Shown one piece after another: positions 50,318 through 60,726 of a stretch of DNA of 64,000 nt. The notes under the pieces were generated by a model. The model saw only the letters and a list, made by a program, of their open reading frames with translations, did no database searches and was not told the origin of the DNA. Location: positions 62,001 through 126,000 of the forward strand of contig NZ_BACI01000072.1 in the NCBI RefSeq assembly GCF_000225505.1, in the 5' to 3' direction. How positions within the stretch are numbered: the first letter of the stretch is position 1; every line of letters starts with the position of its first letter. Position numbers and translations under genes: made by a program. Source of the DNA: Gordonia alkanivorans NBRC 16433. GTDB taxonomy: Bacteria; Actinomycetota; Actinomycetes; Mycobacteriales; Mycobacteriaceae.

Positions 50318-50353
50318 AGCCCATGGTTGCACGCAAGAAGCGGCCTCGGTCCC

Positions 50354-50395
50354 GAAAACGACGATCGGGCCGCCGCAGAGGCGACGACCCGATCG
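50354..50395 (-). terminator. Terminator after the methyltransferase at 50429
   Basis: On the minus strand, CGATCGGG ... CCCGATCG (50362-50369 with 50388-50395) with inner pairing, followed by TCGTTTTC. Confidence 0.7.
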
Positions 50396-50428
50396 GTAGA
50401 GAGAATGCGCGCTATAACCCTGCGCTTT

Positions 50429-51409
50429 CTACGAATCGCCGGGCTTGGTGCCGGTGACCACCACGTTGTAGAAGAACTTCTGCGGCACGACCTTGCGCAA
50501 GACGTTCTCGTCGAGCCACGTCAGACGCTTCCAGCCGCCGAACGCGAACCGCGCCCAGCCCCAGCCGAGCTTCTCCGGCGGCACCGCGGCCTCGAAGGTG
50601 CGGACCGGCCAGCCGAGCATGGCGGCGGCCAGTTCCTCGGTGGCGGTGGCGACCTTGGCGGCTCCGGCGGAACGGGCGATGCCGGCCAGCTCGTCGGGAT
50701 CGAAGGTGTGGATGTCGACGACGGCCTCTAGAGCCGCGGCACGCGAGGACTCGTCGAGCTCCTCCTGCGGACGCCGCCAGCTCTGCAGCGGCCCGAACTT
50801 GGTCACGTTGGTGGTGACGGCCCACGTCGCGCGGCTCATCCAGCGCGCGTAGAAGTCGCCGATGGTCGACGGCTCGCCGGCGAAGATGAAACGACCGCCA
50901 GGCTTGAGCACGCGCAGCACCTCGCGCAGCGCCTGCTCGACGTCGGGGATGTGGTGCAGCACAGCGTGTCCGACGACGAGGTCGAAGGTGTTGTCGTCGT
51001 ACGGGATCTTCTCCGCGTCGGCAACCCGGCCGTCGACGTCGAGTCCCAGGTTCTCGGCGTTGCGCAGTGCGACCTTCACCATGCCCGGCGACAGGTCGGT
51101 GACCGAACCCTTGTCGGCGACACCCGACTGCATGAGGTTCAGCAGGAAGAAGCCAGTGCCGCAACCGAGTTCCATCGCGCGCCCGTACGGCAGCGACTCG
51201 TCGATCTCGATGGCGTCGAAACGTCCACGCGCGTAATCGATGCAGCGCTCGTCGAAGCTGATCGACCACTTCTCGTCGTAGGTCTCGGCCTCCCAGTCGT
51301 GGTAGAGCACCTGGGCGAGCTTGGTGTCCTTCAGAGCGGCCTGCACCTGTTCCTCGGTGGCATGCGGATTCGGCGCCGGATCGATACCCGGAGTGGCGTC
51401 GGTGGTCAT
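50429..51409 (-). CDS. SAM-dependent class I methyltransferase
   Basis: 326 residues. Motif I reads AMELGCGTGFFLLNLM near residue 75, then SVTDLSPGMVKVAL, and motif VLRVLKPGGRFIFAGEP. The shape, and a C-terminal extension of about 140 residues (LDESSRAAALEAVVDIHTF...), match Rv3038c-type proteins of unknown substrate. AAGGAAG precedes the ATG at 51409. Transcribed after echA-like gene on the same strand with 55 bases between. Confidence 0.87.
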   Translation of the reverse strand: MTTDATPGIDPAPNPHATEEQVQAALKDTKLAQVLYHDWEAETYDEKWSISFDERCIDYARGRFDAIEIDESLPYGRAMELGCGTGFFLLNLMQSGVADKGSVTDLSPGMVKVALRNAENLGLDVDGRVADAEKIPYDDNTFDLVVGHAVLHHIPDVEQALREVLRVLKPGGRFIFAGEPSTIGDFYARWMSRATWAVTTNVTKFGPLQSWRRPQEELDESSRAAALEAVVDIHTFDPDELAGIARSAGAAKVATATEELAAAMLGWPVRTFEAAVPPEKLGWGWARFAFGGWKRLTWLDENVLRKVVPQKFFYNVVVTGTKPGDS

Positions 51410-51464
51410 GATCGCTTCCTTGTCGCGTGGGTCGGTCAGTCGTGATGTTGGTGGGGCCGCGCCG

Positions 51465-52253
51465 TCAGCGACCGGTGAACTCCGCCTTGCCGGGACCGTT
51501 CTCCACGAACGACTTCATACCGATGGCACGGTCCTCGGTGGCGAACAGCGCCGCGAAGAGCTGCTCCTCGATCTTGAGTCCGGTGTGGAGGTCGACGCCG
51601 AGCCCCTGGTCGACGGCCTTCTTGGCGGCGGCGATCGCCACTGACGCGGCATTGGTGAACCGACCCGCCCAGGCCAGTGCGGCGTTGTAGACCTCGTCGG
51701 GGGCGACGACCTCGTCGACCAGGCCGATCGCGAGTGCCTCCTCGGCGCCGACGAACCGGCCGGTGAAGATGAGGTCCTTGGCCTTGGCCGGTCCGATGAG
51801 CCGCGCCAGACGCTGCGTACCGCCACCACCGGGGATGAGTCCGAGGAGAACCTCGGGCACGCCGAGTTTCGCGTTGTCACCGGCGATCCGGCGGTCGGCT
51901 CCCAGCGCGACTTCGAGGCCGCCGCCCAGCGCGTAGCCGGTGATGGCCGCGACCGTGGGCTTCGGGATCTCGGAGATGGCGCCGAGGTCGCGCTGCAGAC
52001 GACCGGCGACCTTGCTCATCTCGGCGTAGCTGAGGTCGTTCATCTCCTTGATGTCGGCGCCGGCGGCGAGGACCTTGGGTCCGCCGTAGACGACGACGGC
52101 CTTGATGTCGTCGCGGAGGGTCGCCTCCTCGGCGGCCGCGGCCAGTTCGGCCTGCACCTGGCGGCTCAACGCGTTCATCGGCGGGCGGGCCAGCAGGATG
52201 GTGCCCACGCCGGGATGGTCGTCGGACGTTTCGAGGGTCACGAACTCAGGCAT
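51465..52253 (-). CDS. Enoyl-CoA hydratase/isomerase family protein (EchA17-like)
   Basis: 262-residue crotonase that adds water to 2-enoyl-CoA in beta-oxidation. Both catalytic glutamates are in place: LGGGLEVALGADRRI and LGVPEVLLGLIPGGGGTQR. The oxyanion-hole region AAGADIKEMND is intact. Place matches M. tuberculosis echA17 (Rv3039c). Operator-like repeat GCTACC-GTCT-GGTAAG sits nine bases before the ATG, resembling the one at etfB. Confidence 0.93.
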   Translation of the reverse strand: MPEFVTLETSDDHPGVGTILLARPPMNALSRQVQAELAAAAEEATLRDDIKAVVVYGGPKVLAAGADIKEMNDLSYAEMSKVAGRLQRDLGAISEIPKPTVAAITGYALGGGLEVALGADRRIAGDNAKLGVPEVLLGLIPGGGGTQRLARLIGPAKAKDLIFTGRFVGAEEALAIGLVDEVVAPDEVYNAALAWAGRFTNAASVAIAAAKKAVDQGLGVDLHTGLKIEEQLFAALFATEDRAIGMKSFVENGPGKAEFTGR

Positions 52254-52261
52254 CCTCGAAG

Positions 52262-52277
52262 GCTACCGTCTGGTAAG
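52262..52277. promoter_or_regulatory. Operator-like repeat upstream of the enoyl-CoA hydratase
   Basis: GCTACC-GTCT-GGTAAG; inner four pairs ACC/GGT-A keep the spacing of the perfect etfB repeat (41981-41996). It lies between 9 and 24 bases before the ATG. Confidence 0.4.
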
Positions 52278-52342
52278 TCGGCGCGGTGTCGCAGCCCGGT
52301 GTCATCAGCCTGCGACAACCCACGCGTCACATCCGCGCGCCC

Positions 52343-52355
52343 TACAGTTGGCGAC
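52343..52355 (+). promoter_or_regulatory. -10-like element for the polymerase-domain gene
   Basis: TACAGT at 52343-52348 followed by seven bases and ATG at 52356, consistent with a leaderless transcript. Confidence 0.45.
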
Positions 52356-53336
52356 ATGGCCAAAGGCGCGGGTTCCGCAGGTGAGCCGATCGAGCTGACG
52401 GTGGGTTACCGCACCGTCCGCCTGTCCAGCCCTGATCGCGTGTACTTCACCGAACGCGGCGAGACCAAGCGCGACCTCGCCGAGTACTACCTGTCGGTGG
52501 GTGACGGCATCGTGCGGGCGCTGCGCGAACGTCCCTGCATGCTGCACCGTTTCCCCAAGGGCGTCAGCGGCAACAAGGTGCACCAGAAGCGGGTCCCGGC
52601 GGGCGCACCGGACTGGCTCGAGACCACCGAGATCTACTTCCCCCGCTACGGACGCACCGCCGACGAGCTGTGCGTGACCGAGCTGGCATCGGTGATCTGG
52701 GCGGTACAGATGTCGACGGTCGAGTTCCACCCCTGGAACTCACGCCGCGCCGACCCCGAATCCCCCGACGAGTGGCGCATCGACCTCGACCCCATGCCGG
52801 ACTGCACCTTCTCACGCATCCAGCGGGTGGCCCACGTCGTCGAGGAGGTTCTCGACGAGCTGGGCATGCGCGGCTTCCCGAAGACCTCGGGTGGTCGCGG
52901 TCTGCACATCTACGTGCGCATCGCCCCCGAGTGGGGGTTCCCTCAGGTCCGGCGCGCCGCGCTCGCGTTCGCCCGCGAGGTCGAGCGCCGGGCACCCAAA
53001 GACGTCACGACAACGTGGTGGCGCAAGGATCGCGACCCGGCAGCCGTGTTCGTCGACTACAACCAGAACACCCGCGACCACACCATGGCGTCGGCCTACT
53101 CGGTGCGCGGCAACCAACGCGCGACGGTGTCCACGCCGATCCGCTGGAACGAGATCGACGACATCGAACCCGACGACTTCACCATCGCCACCGTGCCCGC
53201 GCGATTCGCCGAACTCGGCGACCTGCACGCCGAGATCGACGACGTCGCCCACCGGCTCAACACGCTGCTCGACTGGGCGGATCGCGAGGACATCGCCGAG
53301 GACGAGGACGACGCCGTCGATCTCGACGAGCCGTGA
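52356..53336 (+). CDS. LigD-type primase-polymerase (PolDom) protein
   Basis: 326-residue stand-alone polymerase of the archaeo-eukaryotic primase superfamily, as in the polymerase domain of LigD. Motifs: KRDLAEYYLSVGD, MLHRFPKGV, the catalytic pair in WRIDLDPMPDC, GGRGLHIYVRIAP, and the third acidic residue in VFVDYNQNTRDHTMAS. It can add nucleotides (often ribonucleotides) to DNA in repair. No ligase or nuclease domain is attached, unlike full LigD. M. tuberculosis has stand-alone homologues (Rv3730c, Rv0269c) elsewhere, so this placement differs. The C-terminus is an acidic tail. ATG at 52356 with a leaderless -10. Confidence 0.9.
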   Translation: MAKGAGSAGEPIELTVGYRTVRLSSPDRVYFTERGETKRDLAEYYLSVGDGIVRALRERPCMLHRFPKGVSGNKVHQKRVPAGAPDWLETTEIYFPRYGRTADELCVTELASVIWAVQMSTVEFHPWNSRRADPESPDEWRIDLDPMPDCTFSRIQRVAHVVEEVLDELGMRGFPKTSGGRGLHIYVRIAPEWGFPQVRRAALAFAREVERRAPKDVTTTWWRKDRDPAAVFVDYNQNTRDHTMASAYSVRGNQRATVSTPIRWNEIDDIEPDDFTIATVPARFAELGDLHAEIDDVAHRLNTLLDWADREDIAEDEDDAVDLDEP

Positions 53337-53340
53337 GGAT

Positions 53341-54165
53341 CTACAGCGTGATCTCGGGCGGCGTCTGATCGCCGAGCGTGCGGAAGTACTCGTCGGAGCC
53401 GGGGAACCCGAGTCCGGCGAGCCCGGCGCCCGGGGTGGTGTTCGGCAGGATGCACTCGACGGACCGCTCGGCGGCCAGCAGCTCATCGACACTCGGGAAG
53501 CCGCTGACGTAGTGCAGCTGCGCCCAGGTCGGCGGCATCAGGAAGTGCTTGCCCTCGGCCCAGGCGTCGATCGCGACGCGGGCGTTGACCCAGCGCGCCA
53601 CCTCGGCCTCGGTGGTCTCGGCGTCGGCCTGCTGGCCCTCGGGCATGGCAGCGAGGAAGAACCGGGTGTCGTAGCGACGCTTCTCGTTGACCGGGGTGAT
53701 CCAGTGCGCGAGCGGACTCAGCAGATCGGCACGCAGGGTGAGGCCGCGCGCGGTGAGGAACTCGGCGAAGGACAGAGACTTCTCGACGAGCTGTTGCCGG
53801 TCGTCGGCGAGGGCGCCCGGGTCGGCGAAAGAACCGTCGGCGGTGGTCGCGAGCAGAACGCCGCATTCCTCGAAGGTCTCGCGGACGGCCGCGCACACGA
53901 GCGCCTGGGCGAGCTCGTCATCGGTGTTGAACTGCTCGGCCCACCACGCCGCTTGCGGCCCGGTCCAGGCCACGTGGGCGCCGGCGTCGCGCTTGTCGAC
54001 GCCGCCACCCGGGAAGACGGTCATGCCGCCGGCGAAAGCCATCTGCTTCACCCGACGCTGCAGGAACACCTCGATGCCGTCGGCGGAGTCACGGACCAGG
54101 ACGACCGTCGCGGCGTCGCGGATCGGTGCGGACACGACCTCGGGTCCCTGATCGGTGGATGTCAT
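53341..54165 (-). CDS. Nudix hydrolase
   Basis: 274 residues. The Nudix box is split by an insertion: FPGGGVDKRD before, AAVRETFEECGVLLA after, as in the long RNU/CoA-type Nudix proteins. Substrate is a nucleoside diphosphate linked to another group; the class is not clear. Its ATG overlaps the ABC ATPase stop by one base (TGATG at 54163-54167), so they are translated together. Matches Rv3040c. Confidence 0.9.
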   Translation of the reverse strand: MTSTDQGPEVVSAPIRDAATVVLVRDSADGIEVFLQRRVKQMAFAGGMTVFPGGGVDKRDAGAHVAWTGPQAAWWAEQFNTDDELAQALVCAAVRETFEECGVLLATTADGSFADPGALADDRQQLVEKSLSFAEFLTARGLTLRADLLSPLAHWITPVNEKRRYDTRFFLAAMPEGQQADAETTEAEVARWVNARVAIDAWAEGKHFLMPPTWAQLHYVSGFPSVDELLAAERSVECILPNTTPGAGLAGLGFPGSDEYFRTLGDQTPPEITL

Positions 54166-54998
54166 CAGTTGCCTCCTGCTCGACGGTGACCGCCCGCGCG
54201 GCGACGGCGTCGAGCGAAGTACCGGCCGTCGACCTTGTCGAGGATGATCTGCTGCCGGAAGGCGGCCGTCAGGTTCTCACTGGTCAGCACCTCCTCGAGG
54301 AGGCCCTGCGCCACGACGCCACCCTCGGACAGGATCAGCGCGTGCGTGAACCCCTCCGGGATCTCCTCCACATGATGGGTGATCAGCACGATGGCGGGAG
54401 CGTCGGGGTCGGCGGCGAGGGTCGCGAGGCGGTCGACGAGTTCTTCGCGGCCGCCGAGGTCGAGACCGGCGGCCGGCTCGTCGAGCAGCAGGAGTTCGGG
54501 GTCGGTCATGAGGGCGCGGGAGATGATCACGCGCTTGCGCTCCCCCTCCGACAGGGTGCCGAAGGTGCGGTCGGCGAGATGCTCCGCGCCCATCGACTCC
54601 AGCGATTCGACGGCCTGGTCGCGGTCCATGTCGTCGTAGGCCTCGCGCCAGCGCCCCAGGACGGCGTAGCCGGCGGAGATGACGACGTCGCTGACGACCT
54701 CGTGGTCGGGCACGCGGTCGACGAGAGCGGGACTGGCGACGCCGATCCGCGTTGCGAGTTCGCGGATCTCGATCCGGCCGAGCTTCTCGTTCAGCACGAA
54801 TGCGGTGCCCGACGTCGGGTGCAGTTCGGCACCCGCCAGTCGCAGAAGTGTCGTCTTACCGGCACCGTTGGGCCCGATGATGACCCAGCGTTCGTCCAGT
54901 TCGACCTGCCAGGACAGCGGGCCGACAAGCGTTTTGCCGCCACGGACGATCGCGACGTCGCGGAAGTCGATCAAGAGGTCGGGATCGGATTCGGTCAC
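54165..54998 (-). CDS. ABC-type ATPase subunit
   Basis: 277 residues. Walker A IIGPNGAGKTTLLRL, signature GTLSEGERKRVIISR, Walker B LLLLDEPAAGLDLGG, and the switch His in IVLITHHVEEIP. No permease gene is next to it, so it may serve a distant permease or a soluble ABC function. It resembles the ModF/YbbA group and M. tuberculosis Rv3041c. GTG start at 54998. First gene of the ABC-Nudix pair. Confidence 0.92.
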   Translation of the reverse strand: MTESDPDLLIDFRDVAIVRGGKTLVGPLSWQVELDERWVIIGPNGAGKTTLLRLAGAELHPTSGTAFVLNEKLGRIEIRELATRIGVASPALVDRVPDHEVVSDVVISAGYAVLGRWREAYDDMDRDQAVESLESMGAEHLADRTFGTLSEGERKRVIISRALMTDPELLLLDEPAAGLDLGGREELVDRLATLAADPDAPAIVLITHHVEEIPEGFTHALILSEGGVVAQGLLEEVLTSENLTAAFRQQIILDKVDGRYFARRRRRAGGHRRAGGN

Positions 54999-55094
54999 GA
55001 CCCCTATCCTGCCTCACGCCCGTCCGTTCGACCGGTTCGGCTCAGCCGTGTCCGATACACGTCACGGGAATACACCGACCGGTTCGCCGGGTTG

Positions 55095-56108
55095 ATGGAC
55101 TACGTGACCGCTCAACACCTTCCTCTGTCCATCCTGGATCTCGCCACCGTCGGCCGCGACGAGACCGTCGCGGAAAGTCTCGCCGCCAGTGTCGATCTCG
55201 CGCAGAACGCGGAGAAGTGGGGATACAAGCGGATCTGGTACGCCGAACACCACAACATGTCGGCGATCGCGTCGTCGGCGCCTGCTGTGCTCATCGCGCA
55301 CATCGCCGCCCACACCTCGACCATCCGCCTCGGTGCCGGCGGCGTCATGCTGCCCAACCACGCCCCGCTCACCATCGCCGAGCAGTTCGGCACCCTCGCC
55401 GAACTCCATCCCGGCCGCATCGACCTCGGACTCGGCCGCGCCCCGGGCAGCGACCAGCAGACCTTCCAGGCCCTGCGTCGCACCCACGCGTCAGCCGAAC
55501 GGTTCCCGCACGACGTTCTCGAACTGCAGGCGTTCCTCGGCGACGAGTCCCGCATCGAAGGCGTCCGCGCCACGCCGGGCGCCGGGACCCACATACCGCT
55601 CTACATCCTGGGTTCGTCGCTCTTCGGCGCGCAGCTCGCCGCCGCCCTCGGACTCCCCTACGCCTTCGCGTCGCACTTCGCACCGCAGGCCCTGACGCAG
55701 GCAGTCGAGTTGTACCGCCGCGAGTTCCGGCCGTCGGAGGTGCTCGCCGAGCCGTACGTGATCGCCGGTGTCGGCGTGATCGCCGACGACGATCCCGACG
55801 TCGCACAGCAGCAGTTGCAGATCGCCCGCCGTCAGCGCGTCTCCCTGCTCTACGGACGCGGCCGCACATTCACCGACGAAGAAGCCGACGCGGTGCTGTC
55901 GATGCCCCAAGGCCGCCAGATCGACGAGATGCTCACCTACGCCGGTATCGGGACGCCCGATGAGGTGCGACAGTACCTGAGCTGGTTCGCCGGACATGCC
56001 GATGCCGACGAGCTGATCGTTGCGTCGCTGGCACCGAGTCGCGACGTCTGGATGAGCACTCTCGGGCATCTCGCCCCGGCGAATTCGCCGGTGGCCGTAG
56101 GCGGTTGA
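55095..56108 (+). CDS. Luciferase-like (LLM) flavin-dependent monooxygenase
   Basis: 337 residues, bacterial luciferase fold. Motifs are LSILDLATVGRDETVAESLAAS, the flavin site WYAEHHNMSAIASSAP, RLGAGGVMLPNHAPL, and LGLGRAPGSDQQTFQALR. This is the FMN/group I LLM type that acts on alkanals or similar. An F420-dependent use cannot be excluded. ATG at 55095 is chosen; the long open frame before it runs antisense to the ABC gene. No partner reductase is nearby. Confidence 0.88.
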   Translation: MDYVTAQHLPLSILDLATVGRDETVAESLAASVDLAQNAEKWGYKRIWYAEHHNMSAIASSAPAVLIAHIAAHTSTIRLGAGGVMLPNHAPLTIAEQFGTLAELHPGRIDLGLGRAPGSDQQTFQALRRTHASAERFPHDVLELQAFLGDESRIEGVRATPGAGTHIPLYILGSSLFGAQLAAALGLPYAFASHFAPQALTQAVELYRREFRPSEVLAEPYVIAGVGVIADDDPDVAQQQLQIARRQRVSLLYGRGRTFTDEEADAVLSMPQGRQIDEMLTYAGIGTPDEVRQYLSWFAGHADADELIVASLAPSRDVWMSTLGHLAPANSPVAVGG

Positions 56109-56123
56109 TCCCGGAGCCGAGTC

Positions 56124-56576
56124 TCAGTCCTCGAGCCGGAAGTCCGCGAAGTCGAAGCCGGGCACGACGACACAGCTGACCAGTGCCGCCTCGTCGCCGA
56201 CGGGGCGCGCACGCTGCCACATGCCGGGCGGCACCAGCGCCTGCGGCTGATTCCCGGCCTCGATGTCGGGCCCGACGATGATCGGGGTCGGATCGCCGGG
56301 GGCATCGCCGTCGCCGCCCAGATCGAGCTGCACCGGCGCCCCGCGATGGTGCAGCCAGAGCTCTGAGCCGCGCACGGTGTGCCACGCGGACTGTTGGCCG
56401 GGCGTCAGGACGAAGTAGATCGCGGTGCCGGCGGCCCGGTCACCGGTGTAGCCGGCCGGGAGCACCGCGTTCGGCAGCCCGATCCCGCTGCGCCAGGTCT
56501 CGCGAAACCAGCCACCCTCCGGGTGCGGTTGCAGGTCAAGGCTTTTCGCCCAGTCCGGTAGTTCGGTGGCGCTCAT
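56124..56576 (-). CDS. Cupin_5 (DUF985) protein
   Basis: 150-residue single-domain cupin. Opens DWAKSLDLQPHPEGGWFRETWRS and has the metal/ligand positions in SAWHTVRGSELWLHHRGAPV, with GMWQRARPVG in the second half. It resembles yeast/plant DUF985 cupins of unknown substrate. GGGGAG precedes the ATG at 56576. Last gene of the ctaD-serB-PTH2-cupin run, 19 bases after the PTH2 gene. Confidence 0.87.
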   Translation of the reverse strand: MSATELPDWAKSLDLQPHPEGGWFRETWRSGIGLPNAVLPAGYTGDRAAGTAIYFVLTPGQQSAWHTVRGSELWLHHRGAPVQLDLGGDGDAPGDPTPIIVGPDIEAGNQPQALVPPGMWQRARPVGDEAALVSCVVVPGFDFADFRLED

Positions 56577-56595
56577 CTGCTCCCCTGTCTCGTGA

Positions 56596-57402
56596 TCAGT
56601 TCCCGACGACTTCGGCGATGACGGTGACCGAACCGGGCGCGATCTCGGTGAACCCGGCATCACGGACCGCGACCGCGGTGCCGGACGCATCGGCCTCGAG
56701 CAGGTCACGCCATCGTTCGGGCGTGGCCTCACGCACCGCCAGCGGACAGTCGTCGAGCCGCCACCGGATCGCCTCGTCGGCGTCGAGAAGTTTGGCGGCG
56801 AGCATCGATGCGTGACCGACCTGCGCGGCGAGCTTGCCGACGGTCATGTCGAGCCCGGGATTCGTCCACAGCACCACGCCGTGATCCGGCCTCTCGGTGG
56901 GGAGTTCGCCGTCGACCTCGGTGCCGCCGATCTGCAGCTTCTTGACCCGCCGGTCGAGATCGCCGACGCGGCCGGGCACGAACGCGCGCGCCTCGGCGCC
57001 ACCCTCGGTCGCGGTCACGCCCCACACCTCTTGCGCCGCAGCCCATTGCGCGCCACGGGCTCGACGAGCGATCTTACGAATGCGGGCCTGGCACCAGTCG
57101 TCCATCGCCGCCGCCCACGGACCGTCACCGGCTGCGCGGTCGTCGAGACACAGCAGCGCGACGGCCCGTGCCGCCGCGGTCAACAGGTCGGTGCGATCCG
57201 GCGGATCGGACTTCTCGACGCGCAGCACCATCGCCATCGCCAGGACGTCGGCCGGATCCTCAGGATCCTCACCGCCCCCGACGTATCCGACGAGGCGTCG
57301 ATGGTTCGCCACGACCGCATCGGGGGTGACCGGCGGCCGCGTCACGGCGTCACGGGTGACGGGCAAGCCCGTCACGTCGGCGTTGTCTGTCGTGTCCGAC
57401 AC
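56596..57402 (-). CDS. Peptidyl-tRNA hydrolase PTH2-like protein with N-terminal extension
   Basis: 268 residues. The C-terminal ~115 residues form a PTH2 domain (VVLWTNPGLDMTVGKLAAQVGHASMLAAKLL), the archaeal/eukaryotic-type enzyme, not the usual bacterial Pth. The N-terminal part (AVVANHRRLVGYVGGG... and a helical segment WAAAMDDWCQARIRKIARRAR) is an extra domain of unknown role. GTG at 57402 begins one base after the serB stop region, so it follows serB in an operon. Whether it acts on peptidyl-tRNA or another ligand is unknown. Confidence 0.8.
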   Translation of the reverse strand: MSDTTDNADVTGLPVTRDAVTRPPVTPDAVVANHRRLVGYVGGGEDPEDPADVLAMAMVLRVEKSDPPDRTDLLTAAARAVALLCLDDRAAGDGPWAAAMDDWCQARIRKIARRARGAQWAAAQEVWGVTATEGGAEARAFVPGRVGDLDRRVKKLQIGGTEVDGELPTERPDHGVVLWTNPGLDMTVGKLAAQVGHASMLAAKLLDADEAIRWRLDDCPLAVREATPERWRDLLEADASGTAVAVRDAGFTEIAPGSVTVIAEVVGN

Positions 57403-57403
57403 G

Positions 57404-58648
<1,245 letters not shown>

Positions 58649-60433
58649 TCAGCGCGGATCGGGATCAGGCGATCCCTCGTGCGATCCCACGGTGAACGGC
58701 TCGCGACGAGCCTCTTCCATCTGGCGATCCTTGCCCGCGTCGTGACCCGGGCCGACATGAGCCTCGGCACGCATCCGCTCGATCATGTGCGGGTAGTGCA
58801 GCTCGAAGGCCGGACGCTCCGAACGGATGCGGGGCAGCTCGGTGAAGTTGTGGCGCGGCGGCGGCGACGAGGTCGCCCACTCCAGGGAGTTGCCGAAGCC
58901 CCACGGATCGTCGACGGTCACGACCTCGCCGTAGCGGTAGCTGCGGAAGACGTTCCACAAGAACGGCAGGGTCGACAGGCCGAGGATGAACGCACCAATG
59001 GTCGAGATGGTGTTCAGCGTGGTGAAGCCGTCCGACGGCAGGTAGTCGGCGTAGCGACGCGGCATGCCCTCGTTGCCCAGCCAGTGCTGCACCAGGAACG
59101 TCATGTGGAAGCCGATGAACGTCAGCCAGAAGTGGATCTTGCCGAGGCGCTCGTCGAGCATGCGTCCGGTCATCTTCGGGAACCAGAAGTAGATGCCGGC
59201 GTAGGTGGCGAACACGATGGTGCCGAAGAGCACGTAGTGGAAGTGCGCGACCACGAAGTAGCTGTCGGACAGGTGGAAGTCCAGCGGCGGGCTCGCGAGC
59301 AGGACGCCGGTCAGACCACCGAAGAGGAAGGTCACGATGAAGCCGACGGAGAACAGCATCGGCGTCTCGAACGTGATGTGACCTCGCCACATCGTTCCGA
59401 TCCAGTTGAAGAACTTCACGCCGGTCGGAACCGCGATCAGGAACGTCATGAAGGAGAAGAACGGCAGCAGCACGGCGCCGGTGACGTACATGTGGTGCGC
59501 CCACACCGCGGCCGACAGGGCGGCGATGGCCAGGGTCGCGTAGATCAGGCCCGAGTATCCGAAGATCGGCTTACGCGAGAAGACCGGGAAGACCTCCGAG
59601 ACGATGCCGAAGAACGGCAGCGCGATGACGTACACCTCGGGGTGTCCGAAGAACCAGAACAGGTGCTGCCACAGGATGACACCGCCGTTGGCCGGGTCGT
59701 AGATGTGGGCGCCGAACTGGCGGTCGACCTCGAGGCCCATCAGGGCAGCGGTCAGCAGCGGGAAGATCAGCAGGATGAGCACGCTGGTCACCAGGATGTT
59801 CCAGGTGAAGATCGGCATGCGGAACATCGTCATACCGGGTGCACGGAGGCAGACCACGGTGGTGACCATGTTGACCGCGCCGAGGATGGTGCCCAGACCG
59901 GACACACCCAGACCCATGATCCACAGGTCGGCACCGAGGCCGGGGCTGTGTACGGCGTCGGTCAGCGGCGTGTACGCCGTCCAACCGAAGTCGGCGGCAC
60001 CGCCCGGGGTGATGAAGCCGGCGATGGCGATGGTCGAACCGAAGACGAACAGCCAGAAGCCGAGTGCGTTCAGTCGCGGGAAGGCGACGTCGGGCGAACC
60101 GATCTGCAGCGGCAACACGAAGTTGGCGAAGCCGATGACGATCGGGGTCGCGTACATCAGCAGCATCACGGTGCCGTGCATCGTGAAGAGCTGGTTGAAC
60201 TGCTCTGTCGACAGGAACTGCATGCCCGGAGCCGCGAGCTCACCACGCATCAGCAGGGCCATCAGGCCGCCGATGAGGAAGAACGCGAAACATGCAGTGA
60301 TGTACATCATGCCGATCAGCTTGTGATCGGTCGTCGTCAACAGCTTGTAGATGAACGAACCCTTGGGCTGATAGCGCTCCGGGAATGGTCGCACTGGAGC
60401 CACTTGCGTGGTGGGTTGGTCTACCGCGGTCAC
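58649..60433 (-). CDS. ctaD: Cytochrome c oxidase subunit I (aa3 type)
   Basis: 594 residues, about twelve membrane helices. Haem and copper ligands are readable: [11 protein letters not shown] (haem a His), [19 protein letters not shown] (Cu-B His and cross-linked Tyr), WAHHMYVTG (two His), and [12 protein letters not shown] (haem a3/a His). The D- and K-channel residues [16 protein letters not shown] are present. The C-terminus ends in a polar tail. GTG 60433 has AGGAGG seven bases upstream, so a longer frame is rejected. It is divergent from fecB. Confidence 0.97.
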   Translation of the reverse strand: MTAVDQPTTQVAPVRPFPERYQPKGSFIYKLLTTTDHKLIGMMYITACFAFFLIGGLMALLMRGELAAPGMQFLSTEQFNQLFTMHGTVMLLMYATPIVIGFANFVLPLQIGSPDVAFPRLNALGFWLFVFGSTIAIAGFITPGGAADFGWTAYTPLTDAVHSPGLGADLWIMGLGVSGLGTILGAVNMVTTVVCLRAPGMTMFRMPIFTWNILVTSVLILLIFPLLTAALMGLEVDRQFGAHIYDPANGGVILWQHLFWFFGHPEVYVIALPFFGIVSEVFPVFSRKPIFGYSGLIYATLAIAALSAAVWAHHMYVTGAVLLPFFSFMTFLIAVPTGVKFFNWIGTMWRGHITFETPMLFSVGFIVTFLFGGLTGVLLASPPLDFHLSDSYFVVAHFHYVLFGTIVFATYAGIYFWFPKMTGRMLDERLGKIHFWLTFIGFHMTFLVQHWLGNEGMPRRYADYLPSDGFTTLNTISTIGAFILGLSTLPFLWNVFRSYRYGEVVTVDDPWGFGNSLEWATSSPPPRHNFTELPRIRSERPAFELHYPHMIERMRAEAHVGPGHDAGKDRQMEEARREPFTVGSHEGSPDPDPR

Positions 60434-60714
60434 AGATCCTCCTCTTGCGCGAGCTCGACGTCGAACCCCTTCGAACGTCGGTCGGCACATGAACACAAAC
60501 CGAGCGCTGAGTACTGATCCTAAACCCTTCCCGACGCCCGGGCCGAACGGGTCCTACGATCTGTCGTATTCGACGCCCGACGCACCACATCGGCCGTGCT
60601 CAAACCCCTTTCCTCCTTCGACGCGCCGGGTGGTCTGGCGACCCCGCTCGGTGTCTGCGGCCGACGGTCTGGCGGCCCCGTGGAAGCCTACGCTCGACGC
60701 CCCGGCGCCGGTGC

Positions 60715-60726
60715 TAGGTTGGGCGG
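60715..60726 (+). promoter_or_regulatory. -10-like element for fecB
   Basis: TAGGTT at 60715-60720 is followed by six bases and the GTG at 60727, supporting a leaderless start. The space from ctaD to fecB (60434-60726, 293 bases) shows no other clear element and no ORF of coding character. Confidence 0.5.

Noticed and set aside
54126-55094. An N-terminal extension of the luciferase-like protein
   Set aside because: It runs opposite to the ABC gene; the fold starts at MDYVTAQHLPLSI at 55095.
58679-60517. A 612-codon open frame on the + strand over ctaD
   Set aside because: It is antisense to ctaD, and its sequence is a repeat-rich charged shadow of a membrane protein gene.
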